Shown here in pieces: positions 16,407 to 24,902 of a DNA stretch of 64,000 bases. This DNA comes from Xaviernesmea oryzae (lineage in GTDB: Bacteria > Pseudomonadota > Alphaproteobacteria > Rhizobiales > Rhizobiaceae). The stretch lies in the NCBI RefSeq assembly GCF_900177415.1, contig NZ_FXAF01000002.1, positions 806,001 to 870,000 of the forward strand, written 5' to 3'. How positions within the stretch are numbered: position 1 is the stretch's first letter; each line of letters starts with the position of its first letter. The notes below the pieces were generated by a model that worked only from the letters and a program-made list of their open reading frames with translations, made no database searches and was not told the DNA's origin. Both the position numbers and the translations under genes were made by a program.

Positions 16407-17432
16407 ATGAAGAAAACCGTACTTTCCGCCGCATTCGGCGCGCTAGCCCTCGGCGTCGCTTTTTCCGCACCGGCCGAGGCTGCGGATACATCGGCCTGCC
16501 TGATCACCAAGACCGATACGAACCCATTCTTCGTCAAGATGAAGGAAGGCGCGACCGCCAAGGCCAAGGAACTCGGCGTGACGCTGAAATCCTATGCCGG
16601 CAAGATCGACGGCGACAGCGAAAGTCAGGTCGCCGCAATCGAGACCTGCATCGCCGACGGCGCCAAGGGCATTCTCATCACGGCCTCCGACACCAAGGGC
16701 ATCGTGCCGAACATCAAGAAGGCGCGCGATGCCGGCATCCTGGTCATCGCGCTCGATACACCGCTTGAGCCGATCGACGCTGCCGATATGACCTTCGCCA
16801 CCGACAACCTGCTCGCCGGCAAGCTGATCGGCCAATGGGCCAAGGAGACGCTCGGCGACGAGGCCGAGGACGCCAAGGTCGCCTTCCTCGATCTCACGCC
16901 CTCCCAGCCCTCCGTCGACGTGCTCCGCGACCAGGGCTTCATGATGGGCTTCGGCATCGACGTGAAGGACCCGAACAAGATCGGCGACGAGGATGATCCC
17001 CGCATCGTCGGCCACGACGTCACCAACGGCAACGAGGAAGGCGGCCGTACCGCGATGGAAAACCTTCTCCAGAAGGACCCGACCATCAATGTCGTCCACA
17101 CCATCAACGAGCCTGCCGCGGCGGGCGCCTATCAGGCCCTGAAGGCGGTCGGCCGTGAAAAGGACGTGCTGATCGTCTCGATCGACGGCGGCTGCCCGGG
17201 GGTCAAGAATGTCGCCGAAGGCATCATCGGCGCAACCTCGCAGCAATACCCGCTGCAGATGGCGGCCCTCGGCATCGAAGCGATCAAGAAATTCGCCGAC
17301 AGCGGCGAAAAGCCGAAGCCGACCAGCGGCAAGGACTTCTTCGATACCGGCGTGACGCTCGTCACCGACAAGCCCGTTTCGGGGATCCAGTCGATCGACA
17401 CGAAGGAAGGTCTCGGCAAGTGCTGGGGCTGA
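16407..17432 (+). CDS. frcB: Fructose ABC transporter periplasmic binding protein FrcB
   Basis: 341 residues: signal peptide 1-25 (FSAPAEA/AD) and a ribose-type periplasmic-binding fold. The mature start [20 protein letters not shown] and the segments [19 protein letters not shown] and [17 protein letters not shown] agree very closely with the S. meliloti FrcB I recall, which binds fructose, ribose and mannose. GGGAGGAGACC precedes the ATG. It is followed by a hairpin and then frcC and frcA. The kinase gene frcK of the Sinorhizobium operon is not present here. Confidence 0.87.
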   Translation: MKKTVLSAAFGALALGVAFSAPAEAADTSACLITKTDTNPFFVKMKEGATAKAKELGVTLKSYAGKIDGDSESQVAAIETCIADGAKGILITASDTKGIVPNIKKARDAGILVIALDTPLEPIDAADMTFATDNLLAGKLIGQWAKETLGDEAEDAKVAFLDLTPSQPSVDVLRDQGFMMGFGIDVKDPNKIGDEDDPRIVGHDVTNGNEEGGRTAMENLLQKDPTINVVHTINEPAAAGAYQALKAVGREKDVLIVSIDGGCPGVKNVAEGIIGATSQQYPLQMAALGIEAIKKFADSGEKPKPTSGKDFFDTGVTLVTDKPVSGIQSIDTKEGLGKCWG

Positions 17433-17453
17433 TGATGCTCTGACAAAAGGGGT

Positions 17454-17473
17454 GGGGACGGAATGCCGTCCCC
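17454..17473. terminator. Intercistronic hairpin between frcB and frcC
   Basis: A perfect 8-bp stem GGGGACGG/CCGTCCCC with an AATG loop lies 22 nt after the frcB stop, within a 175-nt gap. No T-run follows, so it likely protects the frcB mRNA end or attenuates read-through, favouring excess binding protein over the membrane parts. Confidence 0.6.
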
Positions 17474-17607
17474 GCCGCAGTCTAAATTTTGGCGGCGCAT
17501 CGGATAAGGTGTAGCCTGCAAAAGCCCTGCCCCGGATCGGCCCTCTTCCGGATCGGATGTCCGGCTGGCGGCCCCGTGGGAGCGGGATTTCATGCGGAGG
17601 AATTTCC

Positions 17608-18687
17608 ATGAGCGAGCCAACGGCGGCTGCGCCGCATCATGACTATGAAAAGGTATTGAAGGACAGTGCGACGGAGGTCGCCTCCTTCGACACCGACGAC
17701 AAGACCCTCGTCCAGAGATTCCGGCATTTCCTGCACACCAGCCCTTCGGCAGTCTCGCTGATCGTGTTGGTCGCCGCCCTGATCGTCTTCGGCGCCCTGC
17801 TCGGCACAAAGTTCTTCTCAGCCTTTTCGCTGACATTGATCCTGCAGCAGGTGGCGATTACCGGCATCGTCGGCGCCGCCCAGACGCTGGTCATCATGAC
17901 GGCCGGCATCGATCTCTCGGTTGGCGCGATGATGGTGCTCTCTTCAGTCGTCATGGGCCAGTTCGTCTTCCGCTACGGATTCCCCCCGGAGATCGCCATT
18001 CTCTGCGGTTTTGCCGTGGGAGCACTGTGCGGCTATATCAACGGCGTGCTGGTGGCGCGCATGAAGCTGCCGCCCTTCATCGTCACGCTCGGCATGTGGC
18101 AGATCGTGCTGGCGTCGAACTTCCTCTATTCGGCCAACGAGACGATCCGGGCGCAGGAAATCGAGGCGACGGCGCCGATCCTGCAATTCTTCGGCAACAC
18201 GTTCCGCGTCGGAGGGGCGGTGTTCACCTACGGCGTCATTACCATGGTGCTCTTGGTGATGCTGCTCTGGTACGTCCTCAACCACACCGCCTGGGGCCGG
18301 CATCTCTACGCCGTCGGCGACGATCCGGAAGCAGCCGAGCTTTCCGGCGTCAACGTGAAGCGCATGCTGATCTCGGTCTACGTTCTGTCCGGCGTCATCT
18401 GCGCGCTGGCGGGCTGGGCGCTGATCGGCCGCATCGGCTCGGTTTCGCCGACGGCAGGCCAATTCGCCAACATCGAATCCATCACCGCCGTGGTGATCGG
18501 CGGCATATCGCTCTTCGGCGGCCGCGGCTCGATCCTCGGCATGATGTTCGGTGCGCTGATCGTCGGCGTCTTCTCGCTGGGCCTCAGGCTGCTCGGCACC
18601 GACGTGCAATGGACTTATCTTCTGATCGGCGTGCTGATCATCGCCGCCGTCGCGATCGATCAATGGATCAGAAAGGCAGCCGGCTGA
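17608..18687 (+). CDS. frcC: Fructose ABC transporter permease FrcC
   Basis: A 359-residue RbsC-type permease: a polar N-terminal tail of about 50 residues, then roughly ten membrane segments, with the family motif TAGIDLSVGAMM. The ATG at 17608 follows GGAGGAATTTCC; an upstream in-frame extension is not needed. The stop overlaps the frcA start by one base (TGATG). Confidence 0.87.
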   Translation: MSEPTAAAPHHDYEKVLKDSATEVASFDTDDKTLVQRFRHFLHTSPSAVSLIVLVAALIVFGALLGTKFFSAFSLTLILQQVAITGIVGAAQTLVIMTAGIDLSVGAMMVLSSVVMGQFVFRYGFPPEIAILCGFAVGALCGYINGVLVARMKLPPFIVTLGMWQIVLASNFLYSANETIRAQEIEATAPILQFFGNTFRVGGAVFTYGVITMVLLVMLLWYVLNHTAWGRHLYAVGDDPEAAELSGVNVKRMLISVYVLSGVICALAGWALIGRIGSVSPTAGQFANIESITAVVIGGISLFGGRGSILGMMFGALIVGVFSLGLRLLGTDVQWTYLLIGVLIIAAVAIDQWIRKAAG

Positions 18688-19478
18688 TGGCCCAGGAAGC
18701 GAACATGCAACCCATTCTCGCCGCTCGGGGTCTCGTCAAGCGCTACGGCCGCGTGACCGCCCTCGACAATGCCGACTTCGATCTCTATCCCGGCGAAATC
18801 CTCGCCGTGATCGGCGACAACGGCGCCGGCAAGTCCTCGCTGATCAAGGCGATATCCGGCGCCGTCCGGCCGGACGAAGGCGAGATCACGCTGGAAGGCC
18901 GGCCGGTGCATTTCAAGTCGCCGATCGAGGCGCGAGAAGCCGGCATCGAGACCGTCTACCAGAACCTGGCGCTTTCGCCGGCATTGTCGATCGCCGACAA
19001 CATGTTTCTCGGCCGGGAGATCCGAAAGCCGGGCTTCATGGGCAAATTCTTCCGCAAGCTCGACCACGGAGCGATGGAGAAGTTCGCCCGGTCGAAGCTT
19101 TCGGAACTCGGCCTGATGACGATCCAGAACATCAACCAGGCGGTGGAGACCCTCTCCGGCGGCCAGCGCCAGGGCGTCGCGGTGGCACGCGCCGCGGCCT
19201 TCGGCTCCAAGGTCATCATTCTCGACGAGCCGACCGCCGCCCTCGGGGTCAAGGAAAGCCGCCGTGTGCTCGAGCTCATCCTCGATGTGCGCTCGCGCGG
19301 CATCCCGATCGTGCTGATTTCCCACAACATGCCGCATGTCTTCGAGGTCGCCGACCGCATCCACATCCACCGGCTTGGAAGGCGGCTGACCGTCATCGAT
19401 CCCAAGGAATACACGATGTCCGACGCCGTCGCCTTCATGACGGGCGCCAAAACGCCGTCCCAGCCGGTTGCGGCCTGA
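18687..19478 (+). CDS. frcA: Fructose ABC transporter ATP-binding protein FrcA
   Basis: 263 residues, a single ATPase domain (unlike the double-domain RbsA), with Walker A GDNGAGKSS, signature LSGGQRQGV, Walker B VIILDEPTAALG and switch LISHNMPH. It is coupled to frcC through TGATG. It energises fructose-type sugar import from the periplasm. Confidence 0.87.
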   Translation: MAQEANMQPILAARGLVKRYGRVTALDNADFDLYPGEILAVIGDNGAGKSSLIKAISGAVRPDEGEITLEGRPVHFKSPIEAREAGIETVYQNLALSPALSIADNMFLGREIRKPGFMGKFFRKLDHGAMEKFARSKLSELGLMTIQNINQAVETLSGGQRQGVAVARAAAFGSKVIILDEPTAALGVKESRRVLELILDVRSRGIPIVLISHNMPHVFEVADRIHIHRLGRRLTVIDPKEYTMSDAVAFMTGAKTPSQPVAA

Positions 19479-19521
19479 CGGACGCCAGGATGGGCCGCAG
19501 CGGCTCGAACCTGGCTTGATT

Positions 19522-20424
19522 TCAACGGTAGCCGCGCCCGGAGTTCCGCACGTGATCGATAAGCGCGCGAAGCTTCGGGGCCGCGTTCCGGCGGCTGGGA
19601 TAGTAAAGATAGAAACCCGCGAAAAAGGGGCAGTAATCCTCCAGGACGGGCACCAGTTCGCCCCGCTCGATCCACGGGCGAAAACTTTCCTCCATTCCGA
19701 AGGTAATGCCCGCGCCGGCGACCGCCAGCTTGATCATCAGCGCCATATCGTTTGTGGCGACTTTCGGCGCGACCGCGACGCTGAATTCCTTGCCCCCTTC
19801 GGCGAATTCCCACCGGTAGGGAGCGGATTTCGGCGAAGGGCGCCAGCCGATGCAGGAATGGGATGCGAGTTCGGCCGGATGCGACGGCATTCCGCACCGG
19901 TCGATATAGGACGGCGCGCAGACGGCCAATTGCCGCTCATCTCCCGCAACCGATACGGCAATCATGTCCTGCGCGATGACCTCTCCCAGGCGCACGCCGG
20001 CGTCATATCCTTCCGCGACGATATCGAAATCCTCGTCCGTCACGGTTATGTCGAGATCCACCTCGGGATTCTCCTGAAGAAAGTCAGCGAGAAACGGACC
20101 GGATAGAAAACGTTCGGCAATCGACGAGACGGCAAGCCGCAAGCGTCCGCGCGGGCGCCCTTTCAACGCCTCGGTCCTTTCAAGCGCCACCCGCATATCC
20201 GCGACGGCGGGAGCGATCCTCTCATAGAGCCGTTCCCCTGCTTCGGTGAGGCTGACGCTGCGGGTGGTCCTGAGGACCAGCGCGATTTCCAGGCGCTCCT
20301 CGAGCCGCCGGATTGTCTGGCTGACCGCCGAGCGGGTCACGCCCAGCCGCACCGCGGCCGCACGAAAACTCCGCTCCTCCGCCACGAGGGCGAAGACGGC
20401 GAGCGCATTGAGATCGGGCTCCAT
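19522..20424 (-). CDS. LysR-family transcriptional regulator
   Basis: 300 residues with the LysR winged helix at the N-terminus (AVRLGVTRSAVSQTIRRLEE) and a two-lobed effector domain (GRLRLAVSSIAERFL). It is divergent from the SDR-led operon and separated from it by 107 nt containing a symmetric site. It most resembles the CrgA-like branch that regulates neighbouring oxidoreductases. The effector is unknown. Confidence 0.87.
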   Translation of the reverse strand: MEPDLNALAVFALVAEERSFRAAAVRLGVTRSAVSQTIRRLEERLEIALVLRTTRSVSLTEAGERLYERIAPAVADMRVALERTEALKGRPRGRLRLAVSSIAERFLSGPFLADFLQENPEVDLDITVTDEDFDIVAEGYDAGVRLGEVIAQDMIAVSVAGDERQLAVCAPSYIDRCGMPSHPAELASHSCIGWRPSPKSAPYRWEFAEGGKEFSVAVAPKVATNDMALMIKLAVAGAGITFGMEESFRPWIERGELVPVLEDYCPFFAGFYLYYPSRRNAAPKLRALIDHVRNSGRGYR

Positions 20425-20447
20425 TGGTTAGCTTCTCTTTCCAATTT

Positions 20448-20469
20448 GATAAGCAGATGATGACTTATC
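20448..20469. promoter_or_regulatory. LysR-type operator between lysR and the SDR gene
   Basis: A perfect GATAAG-N10-CTTATC inverted repeat that contains a T-N11-A core as expected for LysR proteins. It sits 24 nt upstream of the lysR start codon and 62 nt upstream of the SDR start, suited to divergent control. Confidence 0.5.
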
Positions 20470-20531
20470 GCAACAATGCCCGCCGCCTACATTCGGGGCA
20501 ACACAAATTTCGATGATGAAAGGACCAGTCC

Positions 20532-21257
20532 ATGCCCATCGGCAAAGTCGTACTCATTACAGGCGCATCGAGCGGCATCGGGGCGGGCATCGCCCGGGAG
20601 CTTGCGTCCGCCGGCGCGAAAGTGGCGCTAGGCGCACGGCGCATCGAGCGCCTGGAAGCGCTCGCAGGCGAACTGACCGAAGCCGGAGGGACGGTTCTGG
20701 CTCATCCATTGGACGTCACCGACCGCGAGAGTGTCGCCGCATTCGCCAATGCGGCGCGCGACGCATGGGGCCGCGTGGATGTGATCGTGAACAATGCCGG
20801 TGTGATGCCGCTGTCGCTCATGGCGTCGATGAAGGTCGAGGAATGGGACCGGATGATCGACGTCAACATCAAGGGCGTGCTCTATGGCATCGCCGCCGTG
20901 CTTCCGGAGATGGTAGAGCGGCGTTCCGGCCACATCATCAACATCGCTTCGATCGGAGCCCTCGCCGTTTCGCCGACGGCCGCCGTCTACTGCGCAACCA
21001 AATATGCCGTGCGCGCGATCTCCGACGGGCTGCGCCAGGAGCATGAAACGCTCCGCGTGACCTGCATCCATCCGGGCGTCGTCGAAAGCGAACTCGCCGA
21101 CACCATCACCGATCCCGTCGCCATAGAGGCGATGAAGACCTATCGCGCCATCGCGCTCAAACCGGACGCCATCGCTCGCGCAGTACGCTTCGCGATCGAG
21201 CAGCCCGACGATGTCGATGTCAATGAGATCGTCATCCGCCCAACCGCCACCACCTGA
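20532..21257 (+). CDS. Short-chain dehydrogenase/reductase
   Basis: A 241-residue classical SDR: cofactor loop TGASSGIGAGIA, NNAGV, catalytic Ser in NIASIGAL and Y-x-x-x-K in YCATKYAV. It is probably NADP-dependent, given Arg residues after the second strand (ARRIERL). It closely follows the pattern of rhizobial SDRs placed beside LysR regulators and small exported enzymes. The substrate is unknown. First of three tightly spaced genes. Confidence 0.87.
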   Translation: MPIGKVVLITGASSGIGAGIARELASAGAKVALGARRIERLEALAGELTEAGGTVLAHPLDVTDRESVAAFANAARDAWGRVDVIVNNAGVMPLSLMASMKVEEWDRMIDVNIKGVLYGIAAVLPEMVERRSGHIINIASIGALAVSPTAAVYCATKYAVRAISDGLRQEHETLRVTCIHPGVVESELADTITDPVAIEAMKTYRAIALKPDAIARAVRFAIEQPDDVDVNEIVIRPTATT

Positions 21258-21267
21258 GGAGAACAGC

Positions 21268-21750
21268 ATGACCAGACATATGCCCCTCCGCGCCATGACG
21301 ACCGCCCTGCTTGTCGCAACGGCAGCCGCACCGGCCATGGCCAACACGACCGAAGAGCGCCTGGACCGCGGCGATGCGGTTGTCAGAAGCCTCAACCAGG
21401 GCCAGCCCCAGCAGGTGCTCGAGCGCATGCGCCAGGAGTTTCCCTTCCTGGCCGAAGCGACCGAGGCCTATGCGCTCGGCGATGTCTGGTCGCGGCCCGG
21501 CCTCGACAACCGCACGCGTCAGCTTGCGGCGGTCGCAGCCTTTGCGGCGACCGGCCAGACGGCCTTCATGAAGGTTCACGCCGGCTATGCGCTCAACATC
21601 GGCGTATCCGAGGAAGAGCTGAAGGAGATCGTCTACCTGATCACCGTGCCTGCGGGTTTTCCCCGGGCGATCTCGGCCTCGCAGACGCTCTCCGAGCTGT
21701 TTGCCGAACGGCGGGACACAGTCCCCGGAAATGAGGCCCCCTCGCCATGA
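21268..21750 (+). CDS. Exported carboxymuconolactone-decarboxylase-family protein
   Basis: 160 residues: signal peptide (about residues 1-25, AAAPAMA/NT) followed by the all-helical CMD fold (NRTRQLAAVAAFAATGQ, then HAGYALNIGVSEEELKEIV). The AhpD-type CxxC pair is absent, so peroxidase activity through cysteines is unlikely. GGAGAACAGC precedes the ATG at 21268; the open frame begins further upstream inside the SDR gene. A secreted CMD protein is uncommon in my experience, since most are cytoplasmic. Confidence 0.82.
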   Translation: MTRHMPLRAMTTALLVATAAAPAMANTTEERLDRGDAVVRSLNQGQPQQVLERMRQEFPFLAEATEAYALGDVWSRPGLDNRTRQLAAVAAFAATGQTAFMKVHAGYALNIGVSEEELKEIVYLITVPAGFPRAISASQTLSELFAERRDTVPGNEAPSP

Positions 21751-22097
21751 TCCAGTTCCGACACTTCGCGCTCGCGATTGCCATCAGCACCACAGTCATC
21801 ATCACTTCGAAGGTTTCTGCCGAAATGAACAACCAACCAGTCACATCCGCCGGCGCACGGCAAAACCATCCCTATGCGGGGATGTGGGTCACGGCTGACG
21901 GATACGTCCGTCATAACCTGCTGCCGAACGGCCGCTACGACGAAGCCCGCGGCAATCGCGAGAGCGCCTATCGGGGGCGCTACGAGGTCCGCGGCGATCA
22001 CATCGATTACTGGGACGATACGGGCTTCACCGCCGACGGCGAGTTCATCGACGGCGTGCTCCATCACGGCGGCATGATCCTGTACCGCCAGAAGTAA
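21747..22097 (+). CDS. Atu4866-family small exported protein
   Basis: 116 residues: a signal peptide (to about residue 25, KVSA/EM) and a compact beta-rich domain with HPYAGMWVTADGYVRHNLLP and GRYEVRGDHIDYWDDTGF, which I recognise as the Atu4866 domain, structurally known but functionally uncharacterised. ATGA overlap with the CMD gene indicates co-translation, so the two exported proteins may act together. Confidence 0.8.
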   Translation: MIQFRHFALAIAISTTVIITSKVSAEMNNQPVTSAGARQNHPYAGMWVTADGYVRHNLLPNGRYDEARGNRESAYRGRYEVRGDHIDYWDDTGFTADGEFIDGVLHHGGMILYRQK

Positions 22098-22151
22098 TCG
22101 CCCGGCATCACGAAACGTCTCGGCGTTGGACGGGCGGGCCGAGAATGGCCC

Positions 22152-23096
22152 TCACCTGGCCGATGCCGTAACAACCGCGCGGGGATCGCGGATCGCCAGC
22201 CTTCTGAGCAGCAGCTCGATCTCGTCGATCGCCTTGCTGCTCAGCTTCCCGCCGGGCGCGCGCTGCGTGTCGGACGTAATCAGCCCCCGCCGCTTCATCA
22301 CGTATTTGCGCACGGCCAGTCCCACGCCGGGCTGCTGCTCGTAGCGAACCAGCGGCAAGTGCGCGTCGAATATGTCGTGGGCTGCTTCGAAATCTCCGGC
22401 CCTCGCATAATTCACGACATCGACCAGCATTTCCGGAAAGGCGTATCCGGTCATGGCGCCATCGGCACCGCGGCTCATCTCGAAGTCCAGAAACAGTCCC
22501 CCGTTGCCGCACAGGATGGAGATCGGGCGCATGCTGCCCCGGTTTTCGTACCCCCGCAGGACCGAAATCTTTTCCAGGCCAGGCCAGTCCTCGTGCTTGA
22601 GCATGGAGCAGGACGGATTGTCCATAACGATGCGCCGGATCACCTCCGGCGTCATCACGACCCCGAGGGCCAGCGGAAAGTCCTGGATGACGAACGGGAT
22701 GTCGTCGCCTATCGCCTCCACGGCATTCCTGTAATAGCCGACGATCTGGTCGTCGGTGCGCAGCGACGGAGGCGGCGCGATCATGACGCCGGCCGCGCCG
22801 AGATCCATCGCGCGCCGGGAAAGGGAGCGCATCGACGCGAAACCCGGCGCCGAGACCCCCACGACCACGGGCAGGCCTTCCGCCCGCTTGATGTACCGCT
22901 CGGCGACCGCCTCGGCCTCCGCCACCTCGAGCTTCGCCGCCTCGCCCATCATTCCGAGAACCGTCAGCCCCGTCGCGCCGGCAGCGCGATAGGCATCCAC
23001 GAGCCTGTCGATGGAGACGAAATCTATGGTGGCGTCGGGGAAGAACGGCGTCGGAGCGATCACGTAGACGCCGACCGCTTTTTCCAGGGTCATCAT
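22152..23096 (-). CDS. Dihydrodipicolinate synthase superfamily lyase with altered active site
   Basis: A 314-residue TIM-barrel of the DapA/NanA superfamily. The Schiff-base lysine is kept (Lys167 in MLKHED), but the substrate loop usually reading GTTGE is GMMGE (residues 48-52), and the catalytic tyrosine of YNxP is replaced in IQDFP (Gln138). So it is not a lysine-pathway DapA. It is probably an aldolase or dehydratase for a keto acid. AGGAG precedes the ATG pair at 23091-23096. It is divergent from the amino-acid-type transporter, and a palindrome lies between them. Confidence 0.82.
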   Translation of the reverse strand: MMTLEKAVGVYVIAPTPFFPDATIDFVSIDRLVDAYRAAGATGLTVLGMMGEAAKLEVAEAEAVAERYIKRAEGLPVVVGVSAPGFASMRSLSRRAMDLGAAGVMIAPPPSLRTDDQIVGYYRNAVEAIGDDIPFVIQDFPLALGVVMTPEVIRRIVMDNPSCSMLKHEDWPGLEKISVLRGYENRGSMRPISILCGNGGLFLDFEMSRGADGAMTGYAFPEMLVDVVNYARAGDFEAAHDIFDAHLPLVRYEQQPGVGLAVRKYVMKRRGLITSDTQRAPGGKLSSKAIDEIELLLRRLAIRDPRAVVTASAR

Positions 23097-23182
23097 TGGC
23101 TTCTCCTTTGGGCGGTTGACCTGTTTATGCTTCAATGGAACTGAGCGGCGAAACCCTGATCGATGCGCCACGAAGATATTTC

Positions 23183-23202
23183 TGATATATCTCGTAATAT
23201 CA
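23183..23202. promoter_or_regulatory. Operator-like palindrome TGATAT-N8-ATATCA
   Basis: A perfect 6-bp inverted repeat in the 172-nt divergent gap. Its central ATCTCGTA and flanks closely resemble the site at about 32700 upstream of the M14 operon (14 of 20 positions alike on the opposite strand), and also, less well, the site at 32950-32969. A common regulator for the whole 22-34 kb locus is implied. Confidence 0.5.
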
Positions 23203-23268
23203 CAATTGCAAGTCTGCTTGCTTTGTGGAACGATACGGAAAATCACGACGAAAAAGAAAGGGAACAGC

Positions 23269-24132
23269 ATGTTGAAGAAAGCTATTGCCACGGCCATCGC
23301 GGCTTTGGCCGTGTTGGGCACCGCGTCTGCCCTGTCCGCCGAGGAGGCGCTTCCAAAGGATGCGTTGTCGACGCCCGGCACGCTTTCCATGGCGGCCGAT
23401 TTCGCCGCTGCGCCGAACCAGTTCCTCAAGCCCGACGGAACGATGGACGGCCTCAACTACGACCTTTGCGGCGCCCTCGCTGCCAAGATGGGTCTGAAGA
23501 TCGAATGGACCAATCTCGCCTTTCCGGGCCTTGTTCCGGGGCTGCAGGCAAAACGCTTCGACGGGCTCTGCACGGCGATCTTCATCAATCCCGACCGCCT
23601 CAAGATCATGAACATGGTTCCCTATGTCCAGTGGGGCGAGGGCCTGATGGTCGCCAAGGGCAGCCCGCTCGGCCGGGGCTGCGATGCCGTGAGCGGCAAG
23701 CCCGAAACCTACGAGGCATGCTTCGCGACGCTTTCCGGCAAGACCGTATCGGTCGCCGCCGGCGGCACGACCAACAAGCATCTCGAAGAACAGAGCGCAA
23801 AACTCGCCTCCGCCGGCAAGCCGGCCATCAACATCCGGGCCTTCGACAGCAACGCGGATGCGATCCAGGCTGTCGTTTCCGGCCAGGCGGAAGCCGCCTA
23901 TCTCAACGACCCGCAGGCGGCCTTCTTCATCAACCGGACGAACGACGGCTTCGAACTCGCCTTCAAGGGCTATAGCTCGAACCAGCTCGCGCTTGCCGTG
24001 CTCAAGGAAAATACGGCATTGGCCGACGCGCTCGTGAAAGGTCTCGAAGCGATGAAGGCCGACGGCAGCTATGCGACGATCCTGAAAAAATGGGGCGTCG
24101 CCGAAGTGCCCTCCTTTGCCTACGCCAAATAA
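23269..24132 (+). CDS. Polar amino-acid-type ABC transporter periplasmic binding protein
   Basis: 287 residues: signal peptide 1-23 (TASALSA/EE) and the family-3 binding fold (FKPDG-like loop FLKPDGTMDGLNYDLCGALA). Cysteines occur at several places, including GRGCDAV and YEACFA, which may pair. AAAGGGAACAGC precedes the ATG at 23269. It is followed by a GC-rich hairpin, the permease, a dehydrogenase and a permease-ATPase fusion, all same strand. Ligand class: amino acids or opine-like compounds. Confidence 0.85.
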   Translation: MLKKAIATAIAALAVLGTASALSAEEALPKDALSTPGTLSMAADFAAAPNQFLKPDGTMDGLNYDLCGALAAKMGLKIEWTNLAFPGLVPGLQAKRFDGLCTAIFINPDRLKIMNMVPYVQWGEGLMVAKGSPLGRGCDAVSGKPETYEACFATLSGKTVSVAAGGTTNKHLEEQSAKLASAGKPAINIRAFDSNADAIQAVVSGQAEAAYLNDPQAAFFINRTNDGFELAFKGYSSNQLALAVLKENTALADALVKGLEAMKADGSYATILKKWGVAEVPSFAYAK

Positions 24133-24138
24133 GCATCG

Positions 24139-24162
24139 GGCGGCCGGCGAAAGCGGGCCGCC
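24139..24162. terminator. Intercistronic hairpin with GAAA loop after the binding-protein gene
   Basis: GGCGGCC (24139-24145) pairs with GGCCGCC (24156-24162), and the interior GC-GAAA-GC would extend it with a GNRA tetraloop. There is no T-run. As with the other binding-protein genes here, it likely sets mRNA stability or partial termination. Confidence 0.55.
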
Positions 24163-24189
24163 GACCGGAACTGAACGGAGCGTCGCGAC

Positions 24190-24885
24190 GTGACCTGGGA
24201 TTTCGAGGTCTTCTGGGCCTATCTCTTCGATCCGCGCATCATGGCCGGTGCCTTGACGACGATCATCGTGGCGACCCTGTGTCAGGCTCTCGCCACGGCG
24301 GTCGGCTTCCTGGTCGCATTGGGGCTGCGGGGGTCACCGGTCTGGTCGGCACCCGCACGGCTCTATATCGGCATCTTCCGCGGAACGCCGCCGCTCGTCC
24401 TCTTGCTGCTTTTCTATTTCGGGCTGCCGCAACTCGGGTTGCGGCTCTCCGTGCTCGAAGCCGGCGTGCTTGGCCTGTCCCTCTACGGTGCCGCCTATAT
24501 GGCCGAGATCATCAAGGCGGGCCTGAACTCCGTCGACAAGGGACAGGTCGAGGCGGCCCGCTCGCTGGGCTTTTCGCGTGCCGGGACCATGCGCTCGATC
24601 CTGCTGCCGCAGGCGGTGCGGATCATCCTGCCCCCTTTCGGCAACGAATTCACATCCATGATGCGCACCACGTCGCTCCTGTCGGTGATCTCGTTCGAGG
24701 AGCTGCTGCGGGTTACGACGCTCGCCATCAACCAGACCTTTCGGCCGCTCGAACTCTATGCGGTCGCCGCCCTCTACTATCTCGCCATGACCACGGCCTG
24801 GATGATCGTCCAGCACTGGCTGGAGGCGCGCGCCTCCCGTGGAACGGCTCGCCCCCAGAATGCGCCCATGGCGCTGACCCACTGA
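24190..24885 (+). CDS. Polar amino-acid-type ABC transporter permease
   Basis: A 231-residue permease of the His/Glu/Gln/Arg/opine family, five to six membrane segments, with the conserved loop EAARSLGFSRAGTMRSILLP. It starts with GTG at 24190; GGAG lies upstream. It forms the channel with the permease half of the fusion protein two genes on. Confidence 0.85.
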   Translation: MTWDFEVFWAYLFDPRIMAGALTTIIVATLCQALATAVGFLVALGLRGSPVWSAPARLYIGIFRGTPPLVLLLLFYFGLPQLGLRLSVLEAGVLGLSLYGAAYMAEIIKAGLNSVDKGQVEAARSLGFSRAGTMRSILLPQAVRIILPPFGNEFTSMMRTTSLLSVISFEELLRVTTLAINQTFRPLELYAVAALYYLAMTTAWMIVQHWLEARASRGTARPQNAPMALTH

Positions 24886-24902
24886 CAGAAACGGAACATA
24901 CC

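Noticed and set aside
16407..19478. frcBCA as a novel transporter
   Set aside because: Sequence and order agree too well with the known Sinorhizobium fructose system, apart from the missing frcK.
24090..24902. Long upstream extension of the COG3804-type dehydrogenase frame
   Set aside because: It overlaps the permease gene out of frame, and its composition is Arg/Pro-rich. The family start is at the ATG at 24903.
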